DNA of 64,000 nucleotides, taken from positions 62,001 to 126,000 of the forward strand of contig JAJVDF010000505.1 in assembly GCA_022410635.1 (NCBI GenBank). The letters are read 5' to 3'. Under the pieces are notes generated by a model, which ran no database searches, was not told the origin of the DNA, and saw nothing but the letters and a program-made list of their open reading frames with translations. This DNA is from Tretioscincus oriximinensis. Taxonomy: Eukaryota; Chordata; Lepidosauria; Squamata; Gymnophthalmidae. The position numbers were made by a program, and so were the translations under genes. Below are positions 1-11,022 of this stretch, piece by piece (the stretch's first letter is position 1; every line of letters starts with the position of its first letter).

Positions 1-1287
1 TTTACAAAATGGAGACTGCTGGATTGGATGATATGCAGAGGCTATTTACTCTGCAATAAAGACCTTTAGCACATGTGGAATGCTGGATATGTGTGGCTCC
101 ATGCAGTGGATAGAAGGTAAAAATCACCTCTAAAGCACAGGAAATAGAACGTGGGGATTGGGCTAACCACTCCTCACATGCAGACTTGCCCACATTCTAA
201 GATATTCCAGAGGTGCCTTCCTGATGGTCCCACCACTTTCAGTGGTCAAAGGAGTGTGAATATGTGGGAGGGCATTCTCGATAATAGCAGGCAAATTATG
301 GGATGGTCTCCCCTCTGAGGTATATCAAGCACCCTCCCTGTATGCATTCTGAATCCCAGAAAGCTGCCACGTTAGTCTGGACTCAGAATTTGTAGCAAGG
401 ACATCTTGTAGTGTCTTAACAAGAAGAAGCTGGCAATGCCTCCTCTAGTTTAACTGACGATAGCCCAGGTGAACACCTCGTTAATGTGTTATAAAGGACT
501 CTTAGGCACAGATCTGATCCAGATGGCCGTTGATTACATACTAACAATGTGGACTAGGAAGCTACTTAAACTGTATTCCTAAGGCTGTATATAAAGAGCC
601 TAAGGATGTGATTTCTGCCAGCATGCTTAGGGACAGCCACAGCTGTTGCTTTCCAAATGCTCACTGAAGACAGTGACTGCTGCGAGTTTTGATTTATTTG
701 AGTTTTCAAACACGCTCAGGAGTAAGAAGCAGCCAGCCTGAAGTCCCAGGAGATTTTTGTTTTGTCTTGTTGCCTTGAAAAAGTGCTAACTAAGTTGGCA
801 CCGGCTGCTTGAGCATAAAGAAGTCAAGCTGCTGTTATACAACAAGCACAAACCAACAATCTCATGCCTCTCTCAGAACAGAAGTGGCTTATTTAAAGCT
901 CAGCAGCTGTGAAGTCAGCATCTGTGGAAGTCTTGGCAAGTGATGTGCATGAACAGGAAAATAGCTGGCTGGTTCCAGTTGAGCCAAACCTTCAGAGATT
1001 TGGTCTTTGAAATGCTTAAATAGGCTACATTTAAACTTCAAACTTGTTTGAAAAAGCTCTCTATTCTTTCATTGAAAAAACAAACTTTTAAAGGACAAAA
1101 AAAATTGTTTACAAAGTGCTGTTCTAATACGTATGTTTATTTATGTATTTATGTATTTATGTATTCATTTATTTATGCTTTAAATCCAGTTCTTCAGAGT
1201 GAAGATGGATTACAAATATCTTGCAAAAGCATCCAAGAATGGGATTTTGGTTTAGTTTGAATCTTACAAGCCTATAAATAAGGAGGA
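1..1287. other. Intergenic stretch, no gene seen
   Basis: No convincing coding segment, splice-site pair or RNA gene is visible. The stretch holds a short dispersed-repeat fragment near 367-425 (listed separately) and a TTTA/TGTA simple repeat around 1,136-1,175. The remainder looks like unique or very old repeat sequence. Confidence 0.6.
367..425 (+). repeat. Fragment of the GTTAGTCTGG dispersed repeat
   Basis: The segment reads GTTAGTCTGGACTCAGAATT followed by a TAGCAAGG and TTGTAG pattern. The same head occurs at 28,331, 28,895, 34,020 (minus), 42,066 and 54,271, and in a fold-back copy at 26,478. The family also resembles a repeat I know from turtles and crocodilians, with a GCATAAGCTTTCGT core. 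Its class is not clear from sequence alone. This copy is short and diverged. Confidence 0.5.
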
Positions 1288-2078
1288 AAAAATTGAGGCT
1301 GAATCCAAACAGGACTGATGTGCTTTGGGTCACAGCATCCCAGGGGGGAGGCACCCTGTCCTTGATGAGGTTGAATTGCCCAACAAGGGATGGGTGTGAA
1401 ACCTGGGGGTGGTCCCGGATCCTGCACTGTCATGTGAAGGTCAGATGGAGGCGGTGACCAGGAGTGCCTACTTCCAGCTACATCTAGTTCGCTAGTTGTA
1501 GCCAATTCTGAATAGCGATCATCTGGATATACCAAGCCATGCTCTGGTAACTTCCAGATTGGACTACTCCAATGGGGCTGCCCTTGAAAACAGTTCAAAA
1601 GCTGCAGCTGGTGCAGAATGCTGCTGCTTGACTGCTGGCCGTAATGACACATATCACATTGGTCTTGAAAGAGCTGCACTGGCTGCCAATCTGCTACCGA
1701 GCCCAATTTATTTAAACTATAGGCCCCTAAATAACTTGAGCCCAGAATATTTAAAGGAATGCATTCTCCAATATCAACCTGCTAGTGTGTTGAGGCTTCT
1801 CTCAGTGGCAAAGTGGGTGGGGACCAGGGATAAGGCATTCTCTGTGGCATCCTCAGACTATGGAACAATCTCTCCTTTTAGGCGCCTCAATCACCATCTT
1901 TGTATGCATTCACTTCTTTAACTTGGCCTTTGCCTGAAAAAACTGCTCTCCCTTCCCTACCCTCAAATCCTATTGTTTTAATACGTCAATCTGGTTTTAG
2001 TATGTTGACTTTTTATTGTTAACCACCCTGAGACCTTCAGGTATATGGTGGCATGGAAATGTAAATAAATAAAAATAA
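1288..2078 (+). mobile_element. L2-type LINE, degenerate 3' part
   Basis: The segment begins with a remnant of the L2 reverse transcriptase thumb (KLRLNP-like, AAATTGAGGCTGAATCC). It continues through the conserved C-terminal block seen intact at 62.6-63.3 kb and ends in the L2 3' tail with an AAATAAATAAA terminus. The matching order is the asset-like ALVTxRLDYCN region near 1,535-1,570, a LHWLP-like block near 1,675-1,690 and a tail hairpin near 2,020-2,060. Stops and frame breaks occur throughout, so it is a dead, 5'-truncated copy. Confidence 0.8.
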
Positions 2079-3015
2079 TTTTGGATTTAACCTTTCAAAA
2101 ATTTCTCCCTTGAATTTGAGAATCAGCAGAAGGTGTTTAGCTCAACTAATGTTAAGGGGGGGTTGGAGAAGGTAATTTGGGTTATGCCATGGCCTTTTGC
2201 ATTGTTTGTGGTTTGTGAATGTGGGCAATAGCGATACAGGCAAACTTAATTTTTCTCAGGCTTTTATGATTGGACTTTTATGATTAGAACTTGTTCAAAA
2301 GTCCTGAGGTTTGGTTCAAATTGAACCAGATGAGGGGGCATATTTCTATTTATTGCCATACATAATTTCATTTGAAAATCAAAGCACTATTCATGGCTCT
2401 CTCTCATTTCCTCTGTCTTTTAGTCATTAGCTGTTGCAATAATTTACCCTTCCAGGCCACTACTTAATCAGTTTGAGAAACATTCTTCCCAGACATTTTA
2501 TTTTATTTTGCAAAATATAACACAGTTGCAAAGAAAAGCACATTGGGATAATCAAACTTTAATTTAGCGATTCAGGAACATGGATGGCCAATCTTTCTAT
2601 AAGTTTCATTTGTCTTCACAGGCAGAAAGTCTATAATTCAAAGGTATTCAACGAGAGGAATCTTGATTAGGAATATGTTTACAAAGTCATCTGTCCCCTT
2701 CGGTAGTGTCAGTAATCTTTCAACAGCTAGCTGGAGAAATCTACAGTGATCAAATTCATGGTCTCATGTAAAGGCTACATCCAAACAAGTGTTTTTAAAA
2801 TATCTTCAGTACTGAAAAACTGGATCGAGTACCAGAAAAAACAGTTTTGAACTGAGTTATTTTTCAAGACTGAACATAGTTTAAAAGTACAAAACTAAAT
2901 ATTGACGTAACATTTTTTAAATTCCAAATGAGGGAACAGTATTGTTCATATTACCACTGGTTTGACTCTGGAGTTGTGGTTAAAATGTTACACCCTTATC
3001 TGGAAACCTCCCAGA
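2079..3015. other. Intergenic stretch, nothing recognised
   Basis: AT-rich sequence without recognisable exon, RNA gene or repeat family. Any repeat here is too old for me to identify by eye. Confidence 0.5.
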
Positions 3016-3530
3016 TCATAAGAACATAAAAACATAAGAAGAGCCATACTGGATCAGGCCACAGCCCATCTAGTCCAGCATTCTGTCTCACACAGAGGCT
3101 CACCAGATGCACCTGGGCAGTCCGAACANAGGAAAGCAAAATATGCTCCTGTTCATGACTCCCAGCAAATGGCATTTCAGGAGTCCTGCCTGTTGCTCTA
3201 TCCTGGAGGCATCATCCAGTCATCCATCCTAGTACCCATTTATACCCTTGGTGTCCATAAACCTGTCTAGTCCTGTCTTGAAACTATCCAAGCTGTTAGT
3301 TACCACTACCTCTTCAGGAAGTAAATTCCACAGGCCGATGACCCTCTGGGTGAAAAAATACTTTCCTTAAAACTGTTGGGTAGAAAAGGAAAGTATTTTT
3401 TCACCCAGAGGGGTGAAACTCCTTGTGTCGTGTGATAGAGAAAACATTTTTTCTCTATTCACCCAGTCCATCCCATGCATGATTTTGTATACTTCAACCA
3501 GATCACCTCTCAAACATTGGCATTTTGATT
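3016..3530 (-). mobile_element. CR1-like LINE 3' end (TTCTTATG-tail family), with inverted duplication
   Basis: Read on the minus strand, this is the C-terminal RT remnant (LRGDLVEVYKIMHGMD near 3,440-3,515) followed by the 3' untranslated end. It terminates in the TTCTTATGTTCTTATG octamer repeat, seen on the plus strand as AAGAACATAAAAACATAAGA near 3,018. The same tail recurs many times in the window. A 28-bp inverted repeat (3,341-3,368 versus 3,387-3,414) interrupts the expected order, so a piece has been inverted and duplicated. The copy is non-functional. Confidence 0.8.
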
Positions 3531-4594
3531 CCCTTTGGGTTGAGAAAAGCATCACTCTCCCCGCTCTTCCCCTCCCTCCATTTCTTCTTCTTCCTTCTCC
3601 CCCTAATTCTTTTTAAGGTTTATTTGGAAGAAGGATTAGTTTTTCCATGGGTCCAGAAATTGGGAGCAAAAAGAATTAAGTGGAAGAGAGTTAACGAATG
3701 GGTTACATTTCCAAAGCTGAGGGTTCAGCGTATTGACTGAAGGAGTAGAAACATCACAAATGTGGTGGCAGCAGATGAAACAAAAAATTATTATCATATA
3801 TCTTTTTCACTGAGATGGCACTAGGTAGAAACTTTGCAGCAGCTAAAGTCATTACAGAGCAATTATCAGACAATAGATGTTTTACATAAAAGGTCCTTTA
3901 TCTTCCTGGCACTGCAAAGAACTGCCTCAGAATATGATGTTAGCTCCATTTCACTGCTTCTGTTATCATGAAGTGATCAAGTTCAATCTAAAAAGAAATA
4001 AGAATAGAGATACAAAGAGAGAGAGAGAGATCTTTATGGCCCGCTAGAAAGCAAAACAAAATTTTCTTGGCTTTTAATACAATGGCCAATGAAGGATTCA
4101 AAGAAAAAGAGGTCACAGGCAAATCAGTGAAAGTATTACTTTTGTATGGGAGGGATGGCAAAAGCTTTTATAAAAATGCTCTAGAACAGCATCCATATAA
4201 GCTAAACACAGACCAAACTCTTTCAGAATATCTATTAAACTAAAAGCAATAGATCACTACCGAGACAACTGTTGCTGCCCTTCTGGTGGGCCTGTGTTGT
4301 AGATGTCTGTTACCAAGCAACTGTTCAGTAGTAGCTTTTGCAAATTAACTCTTTTCTAGCCTTTGAGAAATCTTTTTTAAGACGACAGGGAGCCTTTAAA
4401 TTAAAACATAGATATAGACATACTCATAGATCTATATACAAATATAGCGCAATCATCTTTCATATAACACAGAAGTTTGGCTCCCATAAACCTCAAAGTA
4501 GGGCAAAACTGTTTTATGGAAAATGAGGGGTTAGGGAAACTGAAACACTATTAAGCAATATGTCAAAGTGAAGGAGAGATTCAGCATACATTTT
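3531..4594. other. Intergenic stretch with possible SINE tail remnant
   Basis: At 3,525-3,600 a TTTGGGTTGAGAAAAGCATC stretch is followed by a C/T-rich run with TTCTTCTTC. This resembles the 3' end of the tRNA-SINEs but lacks the rest. A short GA run lies at 4,015-4,031. Nothing else is recognised. Confidence 0.4.
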
Positions 4595-4838
4595 GAGACG
4601 CAGTAGTGCAGAGGTTAAGAACAATGTTCTTTCCGTAGAGAGTTCACAGCCTCATGTGTCCGTCATGGAGAGGAGTGAGCTCCCTCTACTGGCCTCAACT
4701 TCATCCAACTTAGCTGTTCGAAAGCAAGTAATTGCAAGTAGTGAGGGAAGATAGATATAAGCCTTCAGGTGAAAAATACTTTGTAAACCTCTCTTTGGGT
4801 GAGAAGGTGATGTATCAAAACCTTCTTCTTCTTGGGAA
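4595..4838 (+). mobile_element. tRNA-derived SINE, older copy
   Basis: The head reads GACGCAGTAGTGCAGAGG with a degenerate tRNA A-box. The body carries CCCTCTACTGGCCTCAACTT and AGCTGTTCGAAAGC, and the tail is TTTGGGTGAGAAGGTGATGT ending in CTTCTTCTTCTT. It aligns by eye with the copy at 10,047-10,337. B-box and A-box residues are mutated, so RNA polymerase III activity is unlikely. Confidence 0.75.
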
Positions 4839-6142
4839 GAAGAATCTCCACTTACTTCACAAAGTGTCTGTTGTGAAGAGAAGAAAAGAAGGTTATATAA
4901 GGAGAAGACTTTGTCTATCAGTCAAAATTATTAATAAGTTCATGATGTCTTTTCTTTCTTTTTTGGAACAATGTGGGAAAGAATGCTGGACTAGATCAGG
5001 TATCACCAAAACTTCCTGTTTCCTTCCTTGTCATTGTCACCAGCCGTTTCAGCTGCTCCTCAGAATTATTATCTGCATGCACTCAACACAGGACTATCAA
5101 TAATAATATTGATTGAAAAGCTGAACTGAGCCTTAAGGGAAGGAAACTGGATCATCCCATTTGACAAAATTACAGTTGATTGATAATTAGCTGCTCCGAA
5201 ATGCGTACATATTTTAATATACCCATGCACTTGTCATATGAATGTGCTTCCCATAAAGTCAACTATAGGTTGTCCTTCACTCATTCACTGAATGTATAAC
5301 ATGAAAATAATTCAGTCTGTTAAAACTGAGCTATTTAGTGTCCTTCCTCTGCTCAATACAATCTATTTTGTGTTTTGAATACAGTACTGTACTTTGTGTC
5401 TTTGATACAAAATAAAGAGGTAGGACAAAAGGGTGACAAATTACTACTTTATCAAAGTATCTATTAAGAACCTGGGAGATATATGGACATCAAAATAGGA
5501 AAGAACAAGCAGACAACTAGGGCCCATTTCCCACTCACAATTTTTAGTGAGTTGGTAAAAACTTCACATTCAGTCTGTCCCAAGAGGTCATGGATGTAGC
5601 AATCCACTTGCTAAAAAGGCCAGTGGTCGCAGTATTTCCATAGCGGACATTTGTAAAATCCGGGGAAAAAACTTATTGGAGACATTCAGTAAAGTGTGCA
5701 TGGTAAATCTCATGAGACTTCAAGTGATAGAGGCTACATGTAAAAGTTCAATGACTCTCGTCTCACAGAGAATAGTGGAGAATGCTGGGAATTGTAGTAA
5801 GGCAAGCACACCAATGCTTTATGGAGCTTGTCATGTGACAAGAATGCTAAGCAATGTTTCAGAGTAGGGTGAAAACCTGAAGGTAGGTGAGGCGGGATTG
5901 CCAATGTGTTTTTCTGGACTTAAGCTTGTAATGAGGAGGCAGCCTATCTCTCTATGGCCTTTCTGCCCTTGCTTTAGCCTCTAATAGAAGACTTCATAGC
6001 TTCATGGCCTCGTTGGGCAGTGAGGCTCCACTGACCAGTGCTGAGAGTTTTCCATGGGGAATCTTGCCTTATGAGCCTGAAAATCCTGGTCATTTGGAGT
6101 TATTTTCATGCACAAATTTTGTAATGGCATGTTTACGGCAGG
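4839..6142. other. Intergenic stretch, no gene seen
   Basis: Open frames here are either read-through from the SINE upstream or short. Around 5,780-5,800 GAATGCTGGGAATTGTAGT resembles the termini of hAT-type palindromic elements, but no partner was found. No exon or RNA gene is supported. Confidence 0.5.
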
Positions 6143-6280
6143 ACTGGAAGTGACATCACTCTGGGTGCCATTCCCAAAAGCAGAAATTGGAAGTGACAAC
6201 ATTTGTGATTTCACTTCCAACCCCCAGGGCATCCTTTCCAGAAGCAAGGACCGGAAGTGACATCACAATGATGTCACTCC
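6143..6280. repeat. Cluster of GGAAGTGACATCA hairpins
   Basis: Three GGAAGTGACA units occur at 6,146, 6,189 and 6,253. The second and third are followed by inverted partners (TCACTTCC at 6,211-6,218 and TGATGTCACTCC at 6,269-6,280), giving two short hairpins. The sequence joins an ETS-type GGAAGT core to a CRE-like TGACATCA. A related but longer hairpin occurs at 21.8-22.0 kb, so this is probably a dispersed repeat and not a promoter. Confidence 0.6.
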
Positions 6281-6983
6281 CAACCCTGGGGTATTTCCCA
6301 TACTTTGTTGTACAAGTATTCGTGCTTCGTATGAGAGAGGACAATCTGTCAAAACATACGAGATTCTTGCATGATTCCCACCACTGCCTCAAACCAATAA
6401 CGTTTGTGCCTTGTCAAAAGGAGGAAGAAAATATATATCTGATAGCAGGTAGATAGTCAATGGCAAACCACTTCTGTATCTCTGGCCAAGAAAACTGCAT
6501 ACAGGTGCCTATCAACCAGAAGCAGAAAATGACACAATGGTACTGAATTGAATCAAGAGCAATCTATAAAAAATTACTTTTAACTCTCTTCTCCCAAGAT
6601 TAGTTGATAGTGAAGAGCAATTCCTTTCACAGGTCTTCGCTGTGCCTTCTGAACACAGAAAAGCTGATTTCTTTATTTGAATTTCTGAGCAACATGGATG
6701 AATTCATTAATCTCCTATAGTGTTTAAAGAGGAATATCTTGATCGCTAAACTAATGAGAACATCCATTACCTAAATGCTTATTTATCCACTGTTACTGAT
6801 TTATTGAACAGAGACAGTACTAAATTACTGAACACAGGCATTTCCTTTTTCTTTTACAACTTGCAGGGGGTTAATGTTTCTTTCCATACATATTTTCAAA
6901 AGTTTATTCTTTACACTTTTGGAGACTGTTCAACAAATAGTTATGGTTGAAACATATCTATTACCAATTAGCATGCATGTCAA
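6281..6983. other. Intergenic stretch, weak repeat remnant
   Basis: At about 6,458-6,500 the string TCAATGGCAAACCACTTCTG followed by a CCAAGAAAACTGCAT pattern resembles a dispersed squamate repeat I cannot classify. Nothing else is recognised. Confidence 0.4.
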
Positions 6984-7688
6984 CAGGGCCGGATTTGGGG
7001 CATATGACGCATCTAGGCTGTCAAAACGTTTACACCCACCCACCCTGAAAACCTCTGGGCTGGACAGGATGTTTACGCTTCCCACCCACCCCACCCCCTG
7101 AAAACTTCTCAACAGGACAGGGCAACTTCCAACCCAATTAATACAAAACACATAAATGTGAAAGTCAAACCTACGTCATGGCTTGCTCCTCGGACTGCAG
7201 CCCTGCAGGAGTATCTGACAGTGGCTCCGGTAGTAGCAGCCTCCATGTTTTGCTGCCCTGGGCAGCAGCTGCACGAAACCCCAGAAGGAAGCTCCTTCTT
7301 CTGGGGCCTCCTGAAGCTGCAACCCAGGGCGTCAAAACATGAAGGCTGCTGCTACCAGAACCCAGCGCAGCTCGGGGAATGGGTGGGGCCTGATGGGCAG
7401 CGTGGCTGGAGCCTGGTGATGCAGCCCTGGCGGGTGTCACAAGGCAGCCATGTCGCGAGACGGCCCCGGCGGGTGGCACAAGATGGCCTCACTGGGTGAT
7501 GGGGCCCAGCACGTGGCACTGACTGCAGGAGATGGCACAAAGCAGCAGTGCTTAGAGCAGCAAGCGGTGGCAGTACAAGGGATTGGGGGAAATTTAAATT
7601 TGCTGCTCACCCGACATCCCTATTAATAGCCACCAACCTGCCGGCCTGGGCCCTAGCCCAGTCAGCCTTCCCTCTAAATCCAGGCTTG
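6984..7688. mobile_element. Complete non-autonomous hAT-type DNA transposon
   Basis: The element starts CAGGGCCGGATTTGG and ends in CTAAATCCAGGCTTG, whose reverse complement is CAAGCCTGGATTTAG. These are imperfect terminal inverted repeats beginning with CA. Both sides carry the identical 8-bp CATGTCAA (6,976-6,983 and 7,689-7,696), the target duplication length typical of hAT. The interior is GC-rich and non-coding for transposase, with a ~128-bp palindrome at 7,229-7,356. Open frames inside show no transposase-like residues. Strand is undefined because no gene is carried. Confidence 0.8.
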
Positions 7689-7696
7689 CATGTCAA

Positions 7697-8285
7697 CACA
7701 TTATCACATTAATTTCATGGCTGCCAATAGGTACTCCTCCTGGATAAGTATCACCCAGTCTCAAAATAACTGTAGTTTTTCTAATATTTAAGGGAGATTT
7801 TTCCATCAGTTAAGAACTGCAAGAAAATACCATTTAGTGGTGGCACTAATTTCTGCAAAGGAACAGAAACATTCATGGCAGTGGCTTTTCTGTGGTTACC
7901 ACCCCACCCCCCCACCCCCCGCCCATCACTGCTGCCCACCTTTAGACATACAGTAAAATCTTTATTTTGTCCTTGGTTGAAATTGCTCTTTCAGATGATG
8001 TTTTTATTTTATTTTTTCAATTTTGCCTTTCCCCAAACCTACATTTTCCCTTCACAAAATTCTGTCATACAATGTTAATGAAAGATGAAATACAATATTT
8101 TATTCATTTCCAAGCTCAAAGCGATATTAATTTGAAACCAAATAATGACCTTATACTATTTATCCATCTCGTGATAAGTTTACAATATATTGTTGTTCCA
8201 TTCAAATAATCAATTATTAATTTATCAGCAATATAATGAACTTTTTCATTTTAGTCCATAATATTTTATCTTTCCATCCTTGACC
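7697..8285. other. Intergenic stretch
   Basis: It contains the first copy of a ~108-bp direct duplication (listed separately) followed by a C-rich run near 7,900-7,922. The rest is AT-rich and unrecognised. Confidence 0.5.
7793..7900 (+). repeat. Direct duplication, copy 1
   Basis: The segment matches 8,490-8,597 over about 108 bp in the same orientation with few differences, for example ACCATTTAGTGGTGGCACTA in both. Both copies are followed by a C-rich run. The intervening ~590 bp are not duplicated. Confidence 0.85.
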
Positions 8286-8289
8286 AACA

Positions 8290-8480
8290 ACAAGTAGCTT
8301 TCAGAAATGCAAGAGGTAGGATCCTCCCTGTGGTGGCTCCCACACTCTGGAACAGCCTCCCTCTACTCACCAGACACCTACATGATACAATTTTCAGTGC
8401 CTCGTAAAAAATGAACCTCTTCACACAGGTTTTTGACTCTTAGCTCCCTCTACCTTCTGTCCTTCTAGGAGGCTGGGTGG
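8290..8480 (+). repeat. L2-type LINE C-terminal fragment
   Basis: The translated block resembles the conserved end of L2 ORF2 (VVAPTLWNSLP near 8,330-8,360, then a KMNLFTQVF-like stretch near 8,412-8,435). Compare VVAPILWNGLP in the intact frame at 63.2 kb. Only the extreme C-terminus is left. Confidence 0.6.
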
Positions 8481-8489
8481 GTTGGAGTA

Positions 8490-8597
8490 GGAGATTTCTC
8501 CATCAGTTAAGATCTACAGGAAAATACCATTTAGTGGTGGCACTAATTTCTGCAAAGGAACAGAAACATTCAAGGTAGGAGCTTTTTTGTGGTAGCC
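8490..8597 (+). repeat. Direct duplication, copy 2
   Basis: Partner of 7,793-7,900, same orientation. It begins GGAGATTTCTCCATCAGTTA and runs into a C-rich run at 8,595-8,610. Confidence 0.85.
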
Positions 8598-8679
8598 CCC
8601 CCCCTCCCCCTGAATGAGAATGGGCTTAAACCACTAATGGGGCAATAATCCAACTCTTTACTGTGTTAATTAGCAAATG

Positions 8680-8865
8680 AAGAGGTAAGACCTCTTTAAC
8701 CTGGCCTTTGGCTGAAGAAATGTTGTTTCTCTTCCGACATTTACGTAAAACAGTATTATACTGTTTTAATGTAAATTTTGTATTGTTTTTATTGTTAGCC
8801 GCCCTCAGATCTTCGGGTACAGGGTGGAGTATAAACCTAAATAAACAATAAATAAGATAAATAAG
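8680..8865 (+). repeat. L2-type LINE 3' tail
   Basis: It contains CTGGCCTTTGGCTGAAGAAA, a T-rich spacer and the L2 terminal hairpin (CCGCCCTCAGATCTTCGGGT...). It ends in AAATAAACAATAAATAAG. No coding part remains. Confidence 0.8.
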
Positions 8866-9378
8866 ACAGCCCAGCACAAGAAAGGCAGGATATCAATGCC
8901 TTTCGAATGATGAGCCCCCAGAAGGCATTGCTAAGCTTTCCTAACTACAACATTCTTTGCGACTCTGCCTGCTATTCTCAAGAAGTCTTTGCAAGCCCCC
9001 CAAAAAATGAACTGCTAGTCTCCCGCCAAAGTCTTGTGAGATTAATGTCCCCGTGCAAGCCCTTCATTCAGATGTTATAAAATGCCACTCGGATGAAATG
9101 GGGTGGCTGTTTGATCCAAACTTTGCTGTACATGTTGAGTGGGGATGTACCCTAAAACTCAGCTGTGACTGCCCATTGCTAGTCTCAACATTCAAGAAGA
9201 AAAGATTAAGGCCTCATCTATACTAAAACTTATTCTGGGGATATATCTTAGAACAAGGACTAGCCTTCTGCATGATTCTGGGCCTGCCATTGTACTATTT
9301 CCTCTTACAAGGTATATCCTAGAATAAGGCTTAATGCAAATAAGGCATTGTAGGACAGAAAAAAGGAAATACTTTTTT
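8866..9378. other. Intergenic stretch, nothing recognised
   Basis: No exon, RNA gene or repeat family is identified in this interval. Confidence 0.5.
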
Positions 9379-9566
9379 AGGCTGACCAGATGACCCTTGG
9401 GGGGGGGGNNNAAANCCATTTTGGGGGTGCCTCCCATTTTTTTCTGAGGAAAAAAAATTGAAAAAAAATCTTTTTTGGAAAAGATTTTCCTCAGAAAAAA
9501 CTGTGAGGCACTCCAAAACCAGGTTTTCAACACACACACCCCAAAAGGGGTCATCTGGTCAGCCTA
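9379..9566. mobile_element. Palindromic hAT-like element
   Basis: The ends are inverted repeats: AGGCTGACCAGATGACCC at 9,379 and GGGTCATCTGGTCAGCCT at the right end. The interior is T-rich and A-rich in complementary halves (TTTTTTTCTGAGGAAAA versus TTTTCCTCAGAAAAAA) around 9,480, so the element folds back on itself. It contains Ns at 9,409-9,415. The GCTGACCAGATG terminus recurs at 11,655. I found no clear 8-bp duplication, so the hAT assignment rests on terminus resemblance. Confidence 0.65.
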
Positions 9567-10046
9567 TGTTGTTGTTNTTCCATTTTTCTACATAGCTATG
9601 CTCTCTGTTCCAGCGTGCAATGTATCAGTCATACTAGGTGGAACCAATCAGTTATGTGTTACTTGGTGTGGTGCAGACATCTAGTCAAGTTTTCCACTTT
9701 GTATCCCTCGAAATCCACTCTGCATATAGCACTATCTAGTTAACTGCTATCACAATCCGTAGCAGAAGGAAACAGCAGATTTTGTTCTAACCAAAAGACC
9801 AAAAGGAGCCCATTTCAAATGATGGTAATTGCCTACAATAACCCTTTTTAAGGAGAAATACAGTGAAATGTGACTCTTGGGGCTTTACTGTACTTCAAAT
9901 AATAGCAGCAGCAATAGCTGCAAGAATAGAAACTCCAAGGTATATTTAGAGATTCTCACTTTTTCTTCAGTTTGCTAAGTCACTCTTTTTGTCTATTCAG
10001 TCAACTTTCCTCCTTTTTTATTACTCATGAAGAAGGTTTTAAATAG
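9567..10046. other. Intergenic stretch, nothing recognised
   Basis: No supported gene, RNA or repeat family. Confidence 0.5.
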
Positions 10047-10337
10047 AGGCACGGTAACACAGAGATTAAGAACAGGCCTTTCAACAAAGAGACCTTTTTT
10101 TTGAAGCCCGTGTGTCTGCTATGGAGAGAGGTGTGTGCCCTCTACTGGCCTTAGCTTCAGCCAACCTAGCTGTTCGAAAGTGAGCAACCACAAGTAGATT
10201 AATAGGTACCATCTCAATGTAGTGGGGAAGATAAAATGTAAACTGTCAGGCAAAAAATAGCTTGCAAGCTACTTTGTGTCCCTTTGGGTGAAAAAAGCAC
10301 GGTATAAAAATGTATTTTTCTTCCTCCTCCTCCTCTT
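10047..10337 (+). mobile_element. tRNA-derived SINE, older copy
   Basis: It starts AGGCACGGTAACACAGAG (tRNA-like head) and continues with CCTCTACTGGCCTTAGCTTC, AGCTGTTCGAAAGTGAGC and the tail TTTGGGTGAAAAAAGCACGG TATAAAAA. It ends in TTCTTCCTCCTCCTCCTCTT. It is the same subfamily as 4,595-4,838 and differs from the GACGTGGGG subfamily at 11,191 and 57,161. Confidence 0.8.
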
Positions 10338-11022
10338 CACCCTATGCCATCTTATATAAAACAATACCTTCCTCCTCTTACTNATATTTTGACATTAGGA
10401 ATCAAAGAATAATCCACCTCAAGCCTAATGTTGTCTATCATCTTCATTATTGTCTACCAAGCATTTAGCAAAAGACTTTCTCCATCTCTTATCTGAGATG
10501 CCTGCTAGCAAATCTAGAACCCTTTGCTTGAAAATTAACCATCCGTATATCATTCTGGAAAATGAATCTAACAAGCGGGAAGACAGAAGGATCAATTACA
10601 GTTTCATTTTAAATATATGAGGGACTTGCCTTGATGAAAATTACACCTCTGAATCATTGGATCTTGCCAAAGTAAATAAGGACGTTTAATCAGAGCTGAT
10701 TCAAGCTCCCATGTAAAGAAATGATGAAGCTTTTCACTGATATTCTTCTGCGCTAGTGTTCAGTGACTAGTACTGAATGCCAGGGTGGAAAGGGGAATAG
10801 GATGGACCACAGAATAAGCACCTTCTTCCAGGCCTTTAAGAGCCTATATAACATGTCTCTATGGTCACAGTAAAAGGTTTCCAGCATGTAGGGATGTTTG
10901 CCGAAGCAACTGTGCTCTGTCTCATTCACATAGGCGATTATGAGCCCCCAGAGAAGCCATGGTTGAAGTGCTACTCACAATGGCACAATTTCAAGTGCCT
11001 TGGTGCCACCATTTTAAAGCAT
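10338..11022. other. Intergenic stretch, nothing recognised
   Basis: No supported feature. A run of open codons that continues into the GAA repeat downstream is an artefact of the repeat. Confidence 0.5.

Noticed and set aside
4732..5103. 123-codon frame
   Set aside because: Its first third is SINE sequence and the rest shows no domain or splice logic.
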